From positions 1 to 33,608 of the forward strand of contig JAFVZP010000043.1 of assembly GCA_017508105.1 (NCBI GenBank): a DNA stretch of 33,608 nucleotides, written 5' to 3'. Positions 14,533-22,256 of the stretch are shown here, one piece after another. A model generated the notes under the pieces. It made no database searches. It saw only the letters and a list, made by a program, of their open reading frames with translations, and had not been told where the DNA came from. The DNA comes from Clostridia bacterium (lineage in GTDB: Bacteria > Bacillota > Clostridia > Christensenellales > Borkfalkiaceae). Numbering within the stretch: the stretch's first letter is position 1; each line of letters opens with the position of its first letter. The position numbers and the translations under genes were made by a program.

Positions 14533-15303
14533 TTATACTAAAATATTCGCTTTATCGCCGATTGTCTGTTTGGTTGCGTAAGATTGGGCGTGCTTTTTAA
14601 GTAAAATGACGTATTCCACGTTTTTGCGTTCACGTAAGGGAGCGTTGACGATATCCTGCGGGTATAATTGGTTTTTTACGCAGGCGTCGTAAATTTTTTC
14701 CACGATTTTCCGACGCAGTTTTTTATCCAAAACAAGTCCGCTCTTGGTTAAAAATTTCTTGTTTTCACATTCAAATTGCGGTTTGATGAGGGCTAAAACC
14801 AGACCGTTGTCCTTCACGATGTCGTAGAGCACGGGTAAAATGAGCTCCAAGGAAATGAAGCTGACGTCGATTACCGCGCCGTCCAACGCATCCGAAAAAT
14901 CGCTCGCCTTCAAATACCTTGCGTTGGTATTTTCCATGCGCACGATGCGATTGTCTAAAATTAATTTTTCATCCAAAAGACTTTCGCCCACGTCCACGCA
15001 GTAAACTTTTTTCACGCCGTTTTGCAAAAGACAGTCGGTAAATCCGCCCGTGCTTGCGCCGATATCAGCAAAAGTCAAATCGGTTACGTCCAGCGAAAAG
15101 GCACGCAATCCCCTTGCAAGCTTAAAACCGCCGCTTGATACAAAGCTCTCCTCGGGCGTAACGTATTCCACGGCGTCCGTATCCTTGATGTCTTCAGACG
15201 GCTTTATCTTTTTTCCGTTGACAAGTACTTCGCCCCGTTCGATGGCGAGCGCCGCCTTGGTTCTCGAGCCGTAGCGTTCGGCGCAATATTTATCCGCCCT
15301 CAT
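14533..15303 (-). CDS. tlyA: TlyA-family rRNA 2'-O-methyltransferase
   Basis: Members of this family (YqxC in Bacillus) combine an S4 RNA-binding domain with an FtsJ-like methyltransferase; the mycobacterial and Campylobacter proteins methylate 16S or 23S rRNA. The S4 domain spans residues 1-60 (MRADKYCAERYGSRTKAALAIERGEVLVNGK). The SAM-binding motif DIGASTGGFTDCLL starts near residue 80, followed by VYCVDVG. The catalytic Lys region LALIKPQFEC is visible near 170. Length (256) is normal. It overlaps the stop of dxs by an ATGA junction, which couples their translation. Confidence 0.93.
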   Translation of the reverse strand: MRADKYCAERYGSRTKAALAIERGEVLVNGKKIKPSEDIKDTDAVEYVTPEESFVSSGGFKLARGLRAFSLDVTDLTFADIGASTGGFTDCLLQNGVKKVYCVDVGESLLDEKLILDNRIVRMENTNARYLKASDFSDALDGAVIDVSFISLELILPVLYDIVKDNGLVLALIKPQFECENKKFLTKSGLVLDKKLRRKIVEKIYDACVKNQLYPQDIVNAPLRERKNVEYVILLKKHAQSYATKQTIGDKANILV

Positions 15304-17009
15304 AGCGATAAAATATAGTCGGCAATTTCCCGTTCGTTTAAGCCGTATTCTCTTTGTAGCTCTTCAATGCCGCCCTGCGGGATGAAGGTGTCTGCGTAGG
15401 CGTAATTTTGAACGGTTTTACCGCTGTTTTGATAGAATTTATTGATTTGACTGCCCAAACCGCCGATGGACGCGTTGTCCTCTAAGGTGACAATATGCTT
15501 GGACGTGATTGCCGAGAGTAAGGCGCTGTCCAAGGGCTTTACGTAGCGTGCATTGACGATGTCGAAGTGAACATTCGTGCGTTCACGCACAGAAAACGCC
15601 ATGGCAATGGCTCTTTCGCCACAGGCGAGTAGGGTTACGGGCGAGTTTGTTTTTTGGGTTAAATATTCAAACGTACCCACTTCGGGCTTGGTTTGAGAGG
15701 CAAAATAGTGTTTTGCCGAACGGGGATAGCGAATGGCGAGTGGGTGCGCATAGTCCAGCGAAAGCTCAAGCATTTGCTTTAACTCCTCTCCGTCCTTGGG
15801 TACGGCAACCGTCATATTGGGAATGAGCGAGAGGTAGGAAAGGTCAAATACCCCTTGATGGGTTTCACCGTCCGAGCCCGAAAGCCCACCTCTGTCAATG
15901 CAGAAGGTAACGGGCAAATCCTGCGCGCATATATCGTGAATAATCTCGTCGAAGGCGCGCTGTAAAAAGGTGGAATAAATGGCGTAATACGGCTTCAAGC
16001 CGCCGCCCGCCATACCGGCGCACAGCACGGCGGCGTTCTCCTCGCAGATGCCCACGTCGAACGAGCGTTCGGGGAAGCGGTTAAAAAACTCCCGCAAGCC
16101 GAGCGCATCGGTCATTGCCGCGGTCACCGCCACAACGGAGCTATCCTTTTGCGCAAGCTCAATCATTTTTTCGCCCAACAGCTTGGAATATTCCTGCTCC
16201 TGTTTTGCATTCTCGGGCGCAACGCCGTGCGTTTGCATGGGGTTTTCCTCACAAAAGCCGTAGCCCGCCCCTTTCTTGGTCTTAATATGCAGTAATACGC
16301 TGGACGTTTGCAGTTTTTCCTTGGCTTCTTGCAGGGCGTTCGTCACTTCCTGCAAATCGTTGCCGTTGACGTTGCCCATATACTGCACGCCATACTGCTC
16401 GATTAACGCAATATTTTTTTGGTTGTCCTCTTGGCTTTTACTCAACAGCTCGTGCGTAGCGCCCACGGTGGGAGAAATGGACATATTGTTGTCGTTTAAA
16501 ACGATTAAAATTTTACTGTTGAATATAGGCAAGCTGTTCAACGCCTCGTAGATGAGTCCGTTATTGAACGATCCGTCGCCGATGACGGCAATGACGTTGG
16601 CGGGGTTGCCCGTCAGCTCGCACGCCTTTTTTAAGCCGATAGCGGCGGAAACCGAGTTGCCGGCGTGGCCGGTGTTATAGCTGTCAAATACACTTTCCTG
16701 ACGCTTGGGGAAGCCCGAAATGCCGTCCTTTTTGCGCAGGGTGTGAAAGCGTTTGTATCTACCCGAAAGAAGCTTATATGCATAGCACTGATGTCCTACG
16801 TCCCACACGATTTTATCGTCGGGGAAATTAAACACGGTAAAGAGCCCCACCGTCAGTTCAACGACGCCGAGGTTGGACGAGAGATGCCCCCCACAAGAAG
16901 AAACGGTGGAAATAATTGTTTCCCGCAGTTCTTCGCAGAGGACTTCCCGTTCTCTCAAAGACAAATTTTTAATTTCCGATGGTTGCAGTTGTGCCAATAT
17001 ACGGTTCAT
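15300..17009 (-). CDS. dxs: 1-deoxy-D-xylulose-5-phosphate synthase (divergent)
   Basis: Dxs makes DXP from pyruvate and glyceraldehyde 3-phosphate, the first step of the MEP isoprenoid pathway. At 569 residues it is shorter than usual (about 620); the linker after the ThDP domain looks reduced. Kept features are GGHLSSNLGVVELT, DVGHQCYAYK, GDG...NDNNMSIS, GGLSGSDGETHQG and IRYPRS. Two signatures differ from the norm: GDGSFNNGLIYEALN where GDGAxTxGMAxEAxN is usual, and GICEENAAV where GIAEQHAV is usual. The catalytic Glu stays but the following His is Asn. ispA lies upstream and ispH in the same window, which supports the role. The ribosome site is weak. Confidence 0.88.
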   Translation of the reverse strand: MNRILAQLQPSEIKNLSLREREVLCEELRETIISTVSSCGGHLSSNLGVVELTVGLFTVFNFPDDKIVWDVGHQCYAYKLLSGRYKRFHTLRKKDGISGFPKRQESVFDSYNTGHAGNSVSAAIGLKKACELTGNPANVIAVIGDGSFNNGLIYEALNSLPIFNSKILIVLNDNNMSISPTVGATHELLSKSQEDNQKNIALIEQYGVQYMGNVNGNDLQEVTNALQEAKEKLQTSSVLLHIKTKKGAGYGFCEENPMQTHGVAPENAKQEQEYSKLLGEKMIELAQKDSSVVAVTAAMTDALGLREFFNRFPERSFDVGICEENAAVLCAGMAGGGLKPYYAIYSTFLQRAFDEIIHDICAQDLPVTFCIDRGGLSGSDGETHQGVFDLSYLSLIPNMTVAVPKDGEELKQMLELSLDYAHPLAIRYPRSAKHYFASQTKPEVGTFEYLTQKTNSPVTLLACGERAIAMAFSVRERTNVHFDIVNARYVKPLDSALLSAITSKHIVTLEDNASIGGLGSQINKFYQNSGKTVQNYAYADTFIPQGGIEELQREYGLNEREIADYILSL

Positions 17010-17033
17010 CTATTTTCTTTTTTAAGTTTTCAA

Positions 17034-17912
17034 TTATGATTTACGGTTGCGTACAAAGTGTACCAGCTCTCTTAAAAATCTTGAGTCTAAATCCATGCGT
17101 TCCAAGGTCAGGAGGCATAAATCCACGCACATATCCGCCTCTATTTTGGACTGCTCCAAGCCGTACAAGCGAATACAGGTGAGCTTGCCCTCTTCTTTAT
17201 CCTTGCCGATGGTCTTGCCTAATTCGTCAAACGAGCCGATTTCGTCCAAAATATCGTCGGTCAACTGAAAGAGCCGTCCCAAGGACGAGCCGAATTCTTC
17301 CAATTCCACAAAATAACGGTTGTCGGCTAAAATAGACGCCACGGCAAGGGGCGCTGCCAACAGCTTGCCCGTCTTGTTTTCGTAGATAAAGCGCAGCTGC
17401 TCTTGGGTGAAGGTTTCTTGCTTTGACCAAAGAATATCGGCGGACTGTCCGGCAATCATGCCGTTGTCCCCCGCCGCTTCACTCAAATATTTGGCGGCCC
17501 GAACGTATTTTTCTCCCTTAAAGCATTGCTTTATGCATAAATCGTAGGCAAAGTTCAAAAGAGCGTCCCCCGCAAGCACAGCGTGCGCCTCTCCGAACGT
17601 CTTATGGTTGGAGGGCTTGCCCCGTCTGAAATCGTCGTCGTCCATGCAGGGCAAATCGTCGTGAATCAAGGAATAGGTGTGTATAATTTCCAGCGCCACG
17701 GCGAAAGGCATAACGTCCTCTTGGGGTACGTTTAAAATATCCGCCGCCGCCAGCATGAGCACCGGGCGCATTCTCTTTCCGCCCAAGAGCAGGCTGTAAG
17801 CCATGGCTTGCTTTAAGTGTGGGCTTTTATCGGAGAACTGTTCGCAGGTTTTTTTGAGTTCTGCCTCAAATGCTACAAGATAGGTGGTGTAAGTATGGTC
17901 GAAATCGTACAA
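17034..17912 (-). CDS. ispA: Geranyltranstransferase / farnesyl diphosphate synthase
   Basis: IspA joins IPP to DMAPP and GPP to give FPP for undecaprenyl and quinone chains. The 292-residue protein has the first Asp-rich motif in HDDLPCMDDDDFRRGKPS (about residue 82) and the second in LTDDILDEIG (about 225). It also has GGKRMRP near residue 45 and the K-T segment SNHKTFGEAHAVLAGDALL. Its start lies 2 bases after the folD stop; the usual xseA-xseB pair between folD and ispA is missing. dxs follows after 24 bases. Confidence 0.94.
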   Translation of the reverse strand: MYDFDHTYTTYLVAFEAELKKTCEQFSDKSPHLKQAMAYSLLLGGKRMRPVLMLAAADILNVPQEDVMPFAVALEIIHTYSLIHDDLPCMDDDDFRRGKPSNHKTFGEAHAVLAGDALLNFAYDLCIKQCFKGEKYVRAAKYLSEAAGDNGMIAGQSADILWSKQETFTQEQLRFIYENKTGKLLAAPLAVASILADNRYFVELEEFGSSLGRLFQLTDDILDEIGSFDELGKTIGKDKEEGKLTCIRLYGLEQSKIEADMCVDLCLLTLERMDLDSRFLRELVHFVRNRKS

Positions 17913-17914
17913 CT

Positions 17915-18763
17915 TTATTTCACGCTCCTCGTAGCGGCAATGTATGCGTTATACATCAGCATGGTAATGGTCATGGGACCGACGCCGCCCGGAACGGGCG
18001 TGATATACGACGCTTTTTCTTTGACGTTTTCGTAGTCCACGTCCCCGCAGAGCTTGCCGTTTTCATCACGGTTCATGCCTACGTCGATGACGACGGCACC
18101 CTCTTTGATCATATCGGCGGTAACGAACTTCGCTCTGCCGATTGCCGCAACCACCACGTCGGCTTGCAGACAAATTTCCTTTAAATTCTGCGTCTTGCTG
18201 TGGCAGACGGTAACGGTGGCGTCAGCATTGGTCAACAGCATGGACATAGGCTTGCCCACGATATTGCTTCTGCCGATGACAACCGCTCTCTTACCCGACA
18301 AGGGAATATTTTGGCTCTCCAGCATCTTCATTACGCCGTAAGGCGTGCAGGCAACCAACGTTTCCTGCCCCATGGCGAGCTTGCCGATGTTTTCGGCGCA
18401 AAAGCCGTCTACGTCCTTTTCATAGGGAATGAGCTTCAATGCCCGTTCGCTGTCCAAGCCCTTAGGCAGGGGCAGCTGTACCAAGATGCCGTGGATATTC
18501 TTATCCTCGGCGAGAGAGGTAATGAGCTCTTCAAGCTGCGTCTGCGTGGTATCCTGGGGCAGATAAAAGGCGTGCGAAAGAATACCCGTCTCCTCACAAG
18601 CCTTGATTTTATTGCGAACGTACACCTGTGAAGCGGGGTTTTCGCCGACCAAGACAACAGCCAAGCCGATGGCGCCGTGCGCAGCGGTAAAGGCCTCTAC
18701 GTCTTTTTTGAGTTGAATGCGCATATTTTGGGCAAGCGCTTTGCCGTCGATTACTGTATACAT
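17915..18763 (-). CDS. folD: Methylenetetrahydrofolate dehydrogenase / cyclohydrolase
   Basis: FolD interconverts 5,10-methylene-THF and 10-formyl-THF. The 282-residue protein has the catalytic YVRNKIKACEETGI (Tyr and Lys of the YxxxK motif) near residue 48-60, GILVQLPLPKGLD near 95-108, the nucleotide-binding VVIGRSNIVGKPMSMLL near 160-176, and the C-terminal TPVPGGVGPMTITML. The length is normal. The start overlaps the end of nusB by 13 bases. It is in the classical nusB-folD-ispA order. Confidence 0.96.
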   Translation of the reverse strand: MYTVIDGKALAQNMRIQLKKDVEAFTAAHGAIGLAVVLVGENPASQVYVRNKIKACEETGILSHAFYLPQDTTQTQLEELITSLAEDKNIHGILVQLPLPKGLDSERALKLIPYEKDVDGFCAENIGKLAMGQETLVACTPYGVMKMLESQNIPLSGKRAVVIGRSNIVGKPMSMLLTNADATVTVCHSKTQNLKEICLQADVVVAAIGRAKFVTADMIKEGAVVIDVGMNRDENGKLCGDVDYENVKEKASYITPVPGGVGPMTITMLMYNAYIAATRSVK

Positions 18764-19146
18764 TTTTTGATTACTCCTGATAATACGCCGCCCACGAAGT
18801 CGGCGCTGGTTTCGGTTGAATATTTTTGTGCGATGTTGGTGGCTTCGTTTGCCGATACCACCGGCGGAATGTCGTCGAAATATAAAATTTCCGCTACGGC
18901 AATGGTTAAAATGGCTCTGTCAACGGGAAAGAGCCTGTCCTGTTTGAAGTTGCTGATATTTTGGTCGATGACCTGTATAATCCGCTCGCTATGCTCCTCG
19001 ATGGTCTGGAGCAGTTGTGCGGAAAAGGTAAATTCATCGTCAGAGAGTTTTTTCAACACCGAACGTTTGACGGTATCCGCGTCGGAGGGGTTGATGATCT
19101 GCGAATATAAAATTTTCAATACGGCTTCTCTTGCGTCCGTTCTCAT
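18751..19146 (-). CDS. nusB: Transcription antitermination protein NusB
   Basis: NusB binds boxA RNA with NusE (S10) to allow processive rRNA transcription. The 131-residue protein has the usual all-helical layout: MRTDAREAVLKILYSQ at the start and PVDRAILTIAVAEILYFDDIPPVVSANEATNIAQKYSTETSADFVGGVL at the end, with the conserved PxxVxxNEAxxxAxxY block. ATG 19146 is preceded by AGGAG at 5 bases. A terminator (19200-19221) separates it from the asp23 gene, so a promoter or partial read-through is needed for the nusB-spoIVB run. Confidence 0.94.
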   Translation of the reverse strand: MRTDAREAVLKILYSQIINPSDADTVKRSVLKKLSDDEFTFSAQLLQTIEEHSERIIQVIDQNISNFKQDRLFPVDRAILTIAVAEILYFDDIPPVVSANEATNIAQKYSTETSADFVGGVLSGVIKKCIQ

Positions 19147-19199
19147 AGCTTCTCCTCGCTGGCTGTATTTAATATTTTAAAGTTTTTTACAGCAAAAAA

Positions 19200-19221
19200 T
19201 CCCTTTAACGCCGTAAAGGGA
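19200..19221 (-). terminator. Terminator between asp23 and nusB
   Basis: Perfect 8-base arms (19200-19207 and 19214-19221) enclose a 6-base loop. Minus-strand TTTTTT follows directly. It lies 12 bases after the asp23 stop. Confidence 0.8.
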
Positions 19222-19233
19222 CAGTTTGCAAGA

Positions 19234-19623
19234 TTATTTTTCCGATTCGTCCAAATCTTCGTTGGGGTCCTTTTCATGTTCTTTTTTGAGCATGACGGCA
19301 CCGTTTTCGGGGAAAACAACGTCCTGAATGTGCACGTCGACCTTTGCAATTTTATACTTGGTCATGGACTCTACCGACTGCGTGATGGCTTGCTGAATGC
19401 GGAAAGCAAGCTCGGGAATACTGTTACTGTATTCTACGATGACCGAAACGTCTACGTATACGCCGTCCTTTTCAAAATACAGATGGATACCCTTGTTGGG
19501 TGTAAGGCTGTGAACGCCCTCTACTTCTTGCGCGGCAATCGTAACGATACTGTTGACGATGTCCGAGTTATAAGTAATGGTTCCGTTGCTGCCGGATGAG
19601 TAGTTATACTTCATGTTCGCCAT
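19234..19623 (-). CDS. yqhY: Asp23/Gls24-family envelope stress protein (YqhY-type)
   Basis: The 129-residue protein belongs to the Asp23 family; the homologue at this chromosomal position in Bacillus is YqhY, linked to acetyl-CoA carboxylase control. Family features are ITYNSDIVNSIVTIAAQEVEGVHSLTP at residues 18-44, VYVDVSVIVEYSNSIPELAFRIQQAITQSVESMT in the middle, and KVDVHIQDVVFPE. The C-terminal tail is acidic. ATG 19623 has AGGAG 6 bases upstream (AGGAGACGATTATG). Unlike Bacillus, accB and accC are not adjacent. It has its own extended -10 promoter and its own terminator, so it is monocistronic. Confidence 0.92.
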   Translation of the reverse strand: MANMKYNYSSGSNGTITYNSDIVNSIVTIAAQEVEGVHSLTPNKGIHLYFEKDGVYVDVSVIVEYSNSIPELAFRIQQAITQSVESMTKYKIAKVDVHIQDVVFPENGAVMLKKEHEKDPNEDLDESEK

Positions 19624-19655
19624 AATCGTCTCCTGAAAATAATTTCTTTTAGACC

Positions 19656-19684
19656 ATTATAACATATTCTTTTGGAAATTTCCA
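19656..19684 (-). promoter_or_regulatory. SigA extended -10 promoter of asp23, with a palindrome at the -35
   Basis: On the minus strand the -10 TATAAT (19656-19661) is preceded by TG one base upstream, a perfect extended -10. A weak -35 TGGAAA (19679-19684) lies 17 bases before it. The -35 is half of the perfect 12-base palindrome TGGAAATTTCCA (19673-19684), a possible operator. Confidence 0.65.
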
Positions 19685-19693
19685 CTATTTTTA

Positions 19694-20188
19694 TCAACTT
19701 TCTGAATAAACAGGCATAATAATTATATTTCCGGCGACGATTCCCGTTTCATTTTTGAGCATATTGTAAATTTGCAGCGCCGTATCGTAATTCAGCTCGG
19801 CTGAATTGATGAATACGTTGACGTTGTCCGATTCGGTGGAGAGCGAAACCACACAGTCCGAAAAGCCCAAGGATTTAATCATGGTTTCGAGGATGAGCTC
19901 CTGCTCCATTGCCGTTACGATTTCCAATTTCATACCGGCTGCCTCTTGGTACTCTTCACTGCCCTCCTCGTAGAGTGCAATGACCGAGTCGAGCTGTACG
20001 AGCTCTTCGTTTCTGGTGGTCGTGCGTTCGTTTCGGTAGGTGGTGAAGTAATTGGTGGTTACGCTGCCGCCCGCCGAAACCGAAGAGTCGGTTGCGCCCG
20101 CAAGCACAAAATTAAACACCGCCGTCACCGCCAAAAGCAACACCAAACCGCTCATAATAATAATTTTCTTCTTGTTTGTCATAACCAT
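19694..20188 (-). CDS. spoIIIAH: Stage III sporulation protein AH
   Basis: SpoIIIAH sits in the mother-cell membrane and pairs with forespore SpoIIQ to form the channel between the cells. The 164-residue protein has one N-terminal membrane segment (about residues 8-30, IIIMSGLVLLLAVTAVFNFVLA). Then come a helical stretch (NEELVQLDSVIALYEEGSEEYQEAAG) and the YscJ-like ring-building domain ending in LNYDTALQIYNMLKNETGI and NIIIMPV. It is shorter than the 218-residue Bacillus protein, mainly in the linker. AGGAGG stands 12 bases before ATG 20188. No spoIIQ is in the window; Clostridia often use another LytM-like partner. Confidence 0.9.
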   Translation of the reverse strand: MVMTNKKKIIIMSGLVLLLAVTAVFNFVLAGATDSSVSAGGSVTTNYFTTYRNERTTTRNEELVQLDSVIALYEEGSEEYQEAAGMKLEIVTAMEQELILETMIKSLGFSDCVVSLSTESDNVNVFINSAELNYDTALQIYNMLKNETGIVAGNIIIMPVYSES

Positions 20189-20227
20189 TGATTTATCCGT
20201 CCTCCTATAAATTTTTTAAATTGATTT

Positions 20228-20599
20228 TTATTTGGTCATCTGGTAAATTGCCACGTCCTTTTGTGAAATGCCGAGCGCGCAGGAGGTCGCTTTCAATACG
20301 TCCATTCTCACGGACAGACGGTTTGCTCCCTCGAACACCAGCACGGCGCTCACAGCTTCGCCTTGGTTGTTTTGATTTATGTAGGCGTTGATTTTTCCCA
20401 CTCCCTCAATTTCGGAAAGAATTGAACAGAGCTTTACCTCCAATTGGCTCGCCCCCGTTTGCGTCTGCACGAATGCGTCCGTTGATGGGTTATTTTTATT
20501 TATAAAAATAAAATAAGAAAAAAAGAGAAGTAAAAGAGCAATCGCGCTCAACACAATTGTCTGTAAAAGACGTTTATCCTTGCGTATTTTCAGTTCCAT
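20228..20599 (-). CDS. spoIIIAG: Stage III sporulation protein AG, short form
   Basis: SpoIIIAG forms a ring in the mother-cell membrane of the A-Q complex. This copy has 123 residues, against about 229 in B. subtilis. Residues 1-12 are cytoplasmic, 13-33 a membrane helix, then a linker. A compact ring-building domain follows (about 48-123), with VKLCSILSEIEGVGKINAYI, a GEAVSAVLVFEGANRLSVRM strand and the helix MDVLKATSCALGISQKDV. The long insertion usually found between the IEGVGKVxV strand and the VVVxEGA strand is missing. AGGAGG stands 12 bases upstream of ATG 20599. The gene overlaps spoIIIAF by 26 bases. Both frames look intact, and I see no frameshift. Confidence 0.85.
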   Translation of the reverse strand: MELKIRKDKRLLQTIVLSAIALLLLFFSYFIFINKNNPSTDAFVQTQTGASQLEVKLCSILSEIEGVGKINAYINQNNQGEAVSAVLVFEGANRLSVRMDVLKATSCALGISQKDVAIYQMTK

Positions 20600-21032
20600 C
20601 GTAAACGGTTACCTCCTCGCAATCGCAAAGAATTTTAACGCTTTCGGCGATTTGGGTTATAATATTTATATGCTCGGATTTATCGTTCATTCCGAAATCG
20701 AGAATATAAATTTCCGTCCTTTGTATCTTGTCGTTTTGCATCTGTATTTCTGCTCGGGCGGTAACGCCGAACTGATTTTTAAGCTGTGTTTGTACGGCGA
20801 GGGAGTAACTGTTATTTATATACGCTATATCTTGTCCCAAAATGCTTGATTCAAAAGAAAAATTTGTCGTAGGCTGTTGTAAAAAATGTAAAATCGGGCT
20901 GACCAGCGTTAAAAGCATACATAATTTCAAAATTCCCCCCACCGTTTTGGCGTATTTTTTTTCATTGGTGAGAATGGCCGCAAGCGCCGTTACAATCGCC
21001 ATGCCGGCAACGGATAAAACGTAGGTTTTCAT
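20574..21032 (-). CDS. spoIIIAF: Stage III sporulation protein AF
   Basis: SpoIIIAF is part of the A-Q complex in the mother-cell membrane. From ATG 21032 it has 152 residues. Two membrane helices lie at the N terminus (YVLSVAGMAIVTALAAIL and GGILKLCMLLTLVSPILHFL), and a ring-building soluble domain follows, with the helix and VCD-like strand pattern ending KILCDCEEVTVYD. A longer reading from 21101 would overlap spoIIIAE and add an unlikely leader, so 21032 is chosen. It starts 2 bases after the spoIIIAE stop. Confidence 0.85.
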   Translation of the reverse strand: MKTYVLSVAGMAIVTALAAILTNEKKYAKTVGGILKLCMLLTLVSPILHFLQQPTTNFSFESSILGQDIAYINNSYSLAVQTQLKNQFGVTARAEIQMQNDKIQRTEIYILDFGMNDKSEHINIITQIAESVKILCDCEEVTVYDGTENTQG

Positions 21033-21034
21033 AC

Positions 21035-22255
21035 TCAAACAATAACTCCCGCCGAACAAATTAAGAGCAATACGGTTAAAAAATACAAAAACGCCATACA
21101 CAAAAGACAGGCAATCAGATAGCCCACCCCCTCGTTTACGTTGGTTAAAAAGGCGGAAATACGCTCGTCGCCGATGGGCTCGCAGACGGCGGCAGCCAAG
21201 CGCAAAGCAAGCGAAAAGCCAACCAGACAGACGAGCGGCTGTACGACGGTGGATGCGAGGATGAAAATACCCATGACACCGACCGAATTTTTAATGAGCG
21301 TACTGCCCGCAAGCACCAAATCGAACCCGTTGGAAATAAATCCGCCCACGATGGGTACGGAATTGGAAATGGCGTACTTCGCCGCTCTTAAAGAAATGCC
21401 GTCGTAGGTGGCGGCGGTCAGCCCCTGTACGGATAAAAAGATACCGAATACCGCAACACTCAACCCGATTGCCCATTTATTGACGCTCTTAAAGAGTGAA
21501 ATAAAGCCCTTTATTTGCACGTTTTTATGTAAATGCGAGAGTATATAAAGAACGATAACCACCAGGGTGAACGGCAGCACGAGTTGTGTTAAAATGCCGG
21601 CAACGCCCCCGCTTAAAAAGGCGACTGCGGGCTGATATACGGTTGCCGAAACCGTCCCCCCGCTCGCCGACATCAATGTCAAGAGTAAGGGAAAAATAAT
21701 CTCCATTTGCCTGCGTAGGGCGTTAAGCGTTTGAGAACACAGCTCGAAAACGCCGATGAGCTGAGAGAGTAAAACCACCAAAACGGCGGCGTAACAGACA
21801 AAAAATATAATTTCCGCCGTAGAATCCTTTAAAAAACCCGATTTTACGGTGTTTAAAATGCCGCATAAAAGCGCAATGGCACAAATGAGCGCAAAGGACG
21901 GCAGCATATCCTTGAGTGATTGTCCCAAAATGGAGAATAATGCGGAAAATATGCTCGTATATTCTATCCTTCCCCCGTCGATGAGCTCTAAAATTTTATC
22001 CTTGACGTTCCATGAGGAAAACTCCTGCAAGGACGAAAGATACTCTTGCAGTGCCCGGGTGTCCAGCTCGGTTAATAAGTTTTCAATGCTCTCTTTGAGT
22101 TGTTCTTCGCCCGTATTGGTCTGTGTCTGTTCGGGTTGAGCGTATACTGAAGTAAATTGGCAAAAAAGCGGAGAAAATACTGCAAAAAGAGATAAAATCA
22201 AGGCAAAAATTATTCTTTTGATGGGAATGAAGATAGTTTTGCGAGCGGATAACAT
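21035..22255 (-). CDS. spoIIIAE: Stage III sporulation protein AE
   Basis: SpoIIIAE is the large multi-span membrane protein of the A-Q complex. The 406 residues begin with a signal-like segment (IIFALILSLFAVFSPLF), then a helical extracellular part. About eight membrane helices follow from residue 110 to the end. The conserved family block SASGGTVSATVYQPAVAFLS and the GFISNGFDLVLAGSTLIKNSVG segment are present. The length agrees with the family (about 390-410). It lies within the AA-AH operon with 2 bases to spoIIIAD. Confidence 0.93.
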   Translation of the reverse strand: MLSARKTIFIPIKRIIFALILSLFAVFSPLFCQFTSVYAQPEQTQTNTGEEQLKESIENLLTELDTRALQEYLSSLQEFSSWNVKDKILELIDGGRIEYTSIFSALFSILGQSLKDMLPSFALICAIALLCGILNTVKSGFLKDSTAEIIFFVCYAAVLVVLLSQLIGVFELCSQTLNALRRQMEIIFPLLLTLMSASGGTVSATVYQPAVAFLSGGVAGILTQLVLPFTLVVIVLYILSHLHKNVQIKGFISLFKSVNKWAIGLSVAVFGIFLSVQGLTAATYDGISLRAAKYAISNSVPIVGGFISNGFDLVLAGSTLIKNSVGVMGIFILASTVVQPLVCLVGFSLALRLAAAVCEPIGDERISAFLTNVNEGVGYLIACLLCMAFLYFLTVLLLICSAGVIV

Positions 22256-22256
22256 A

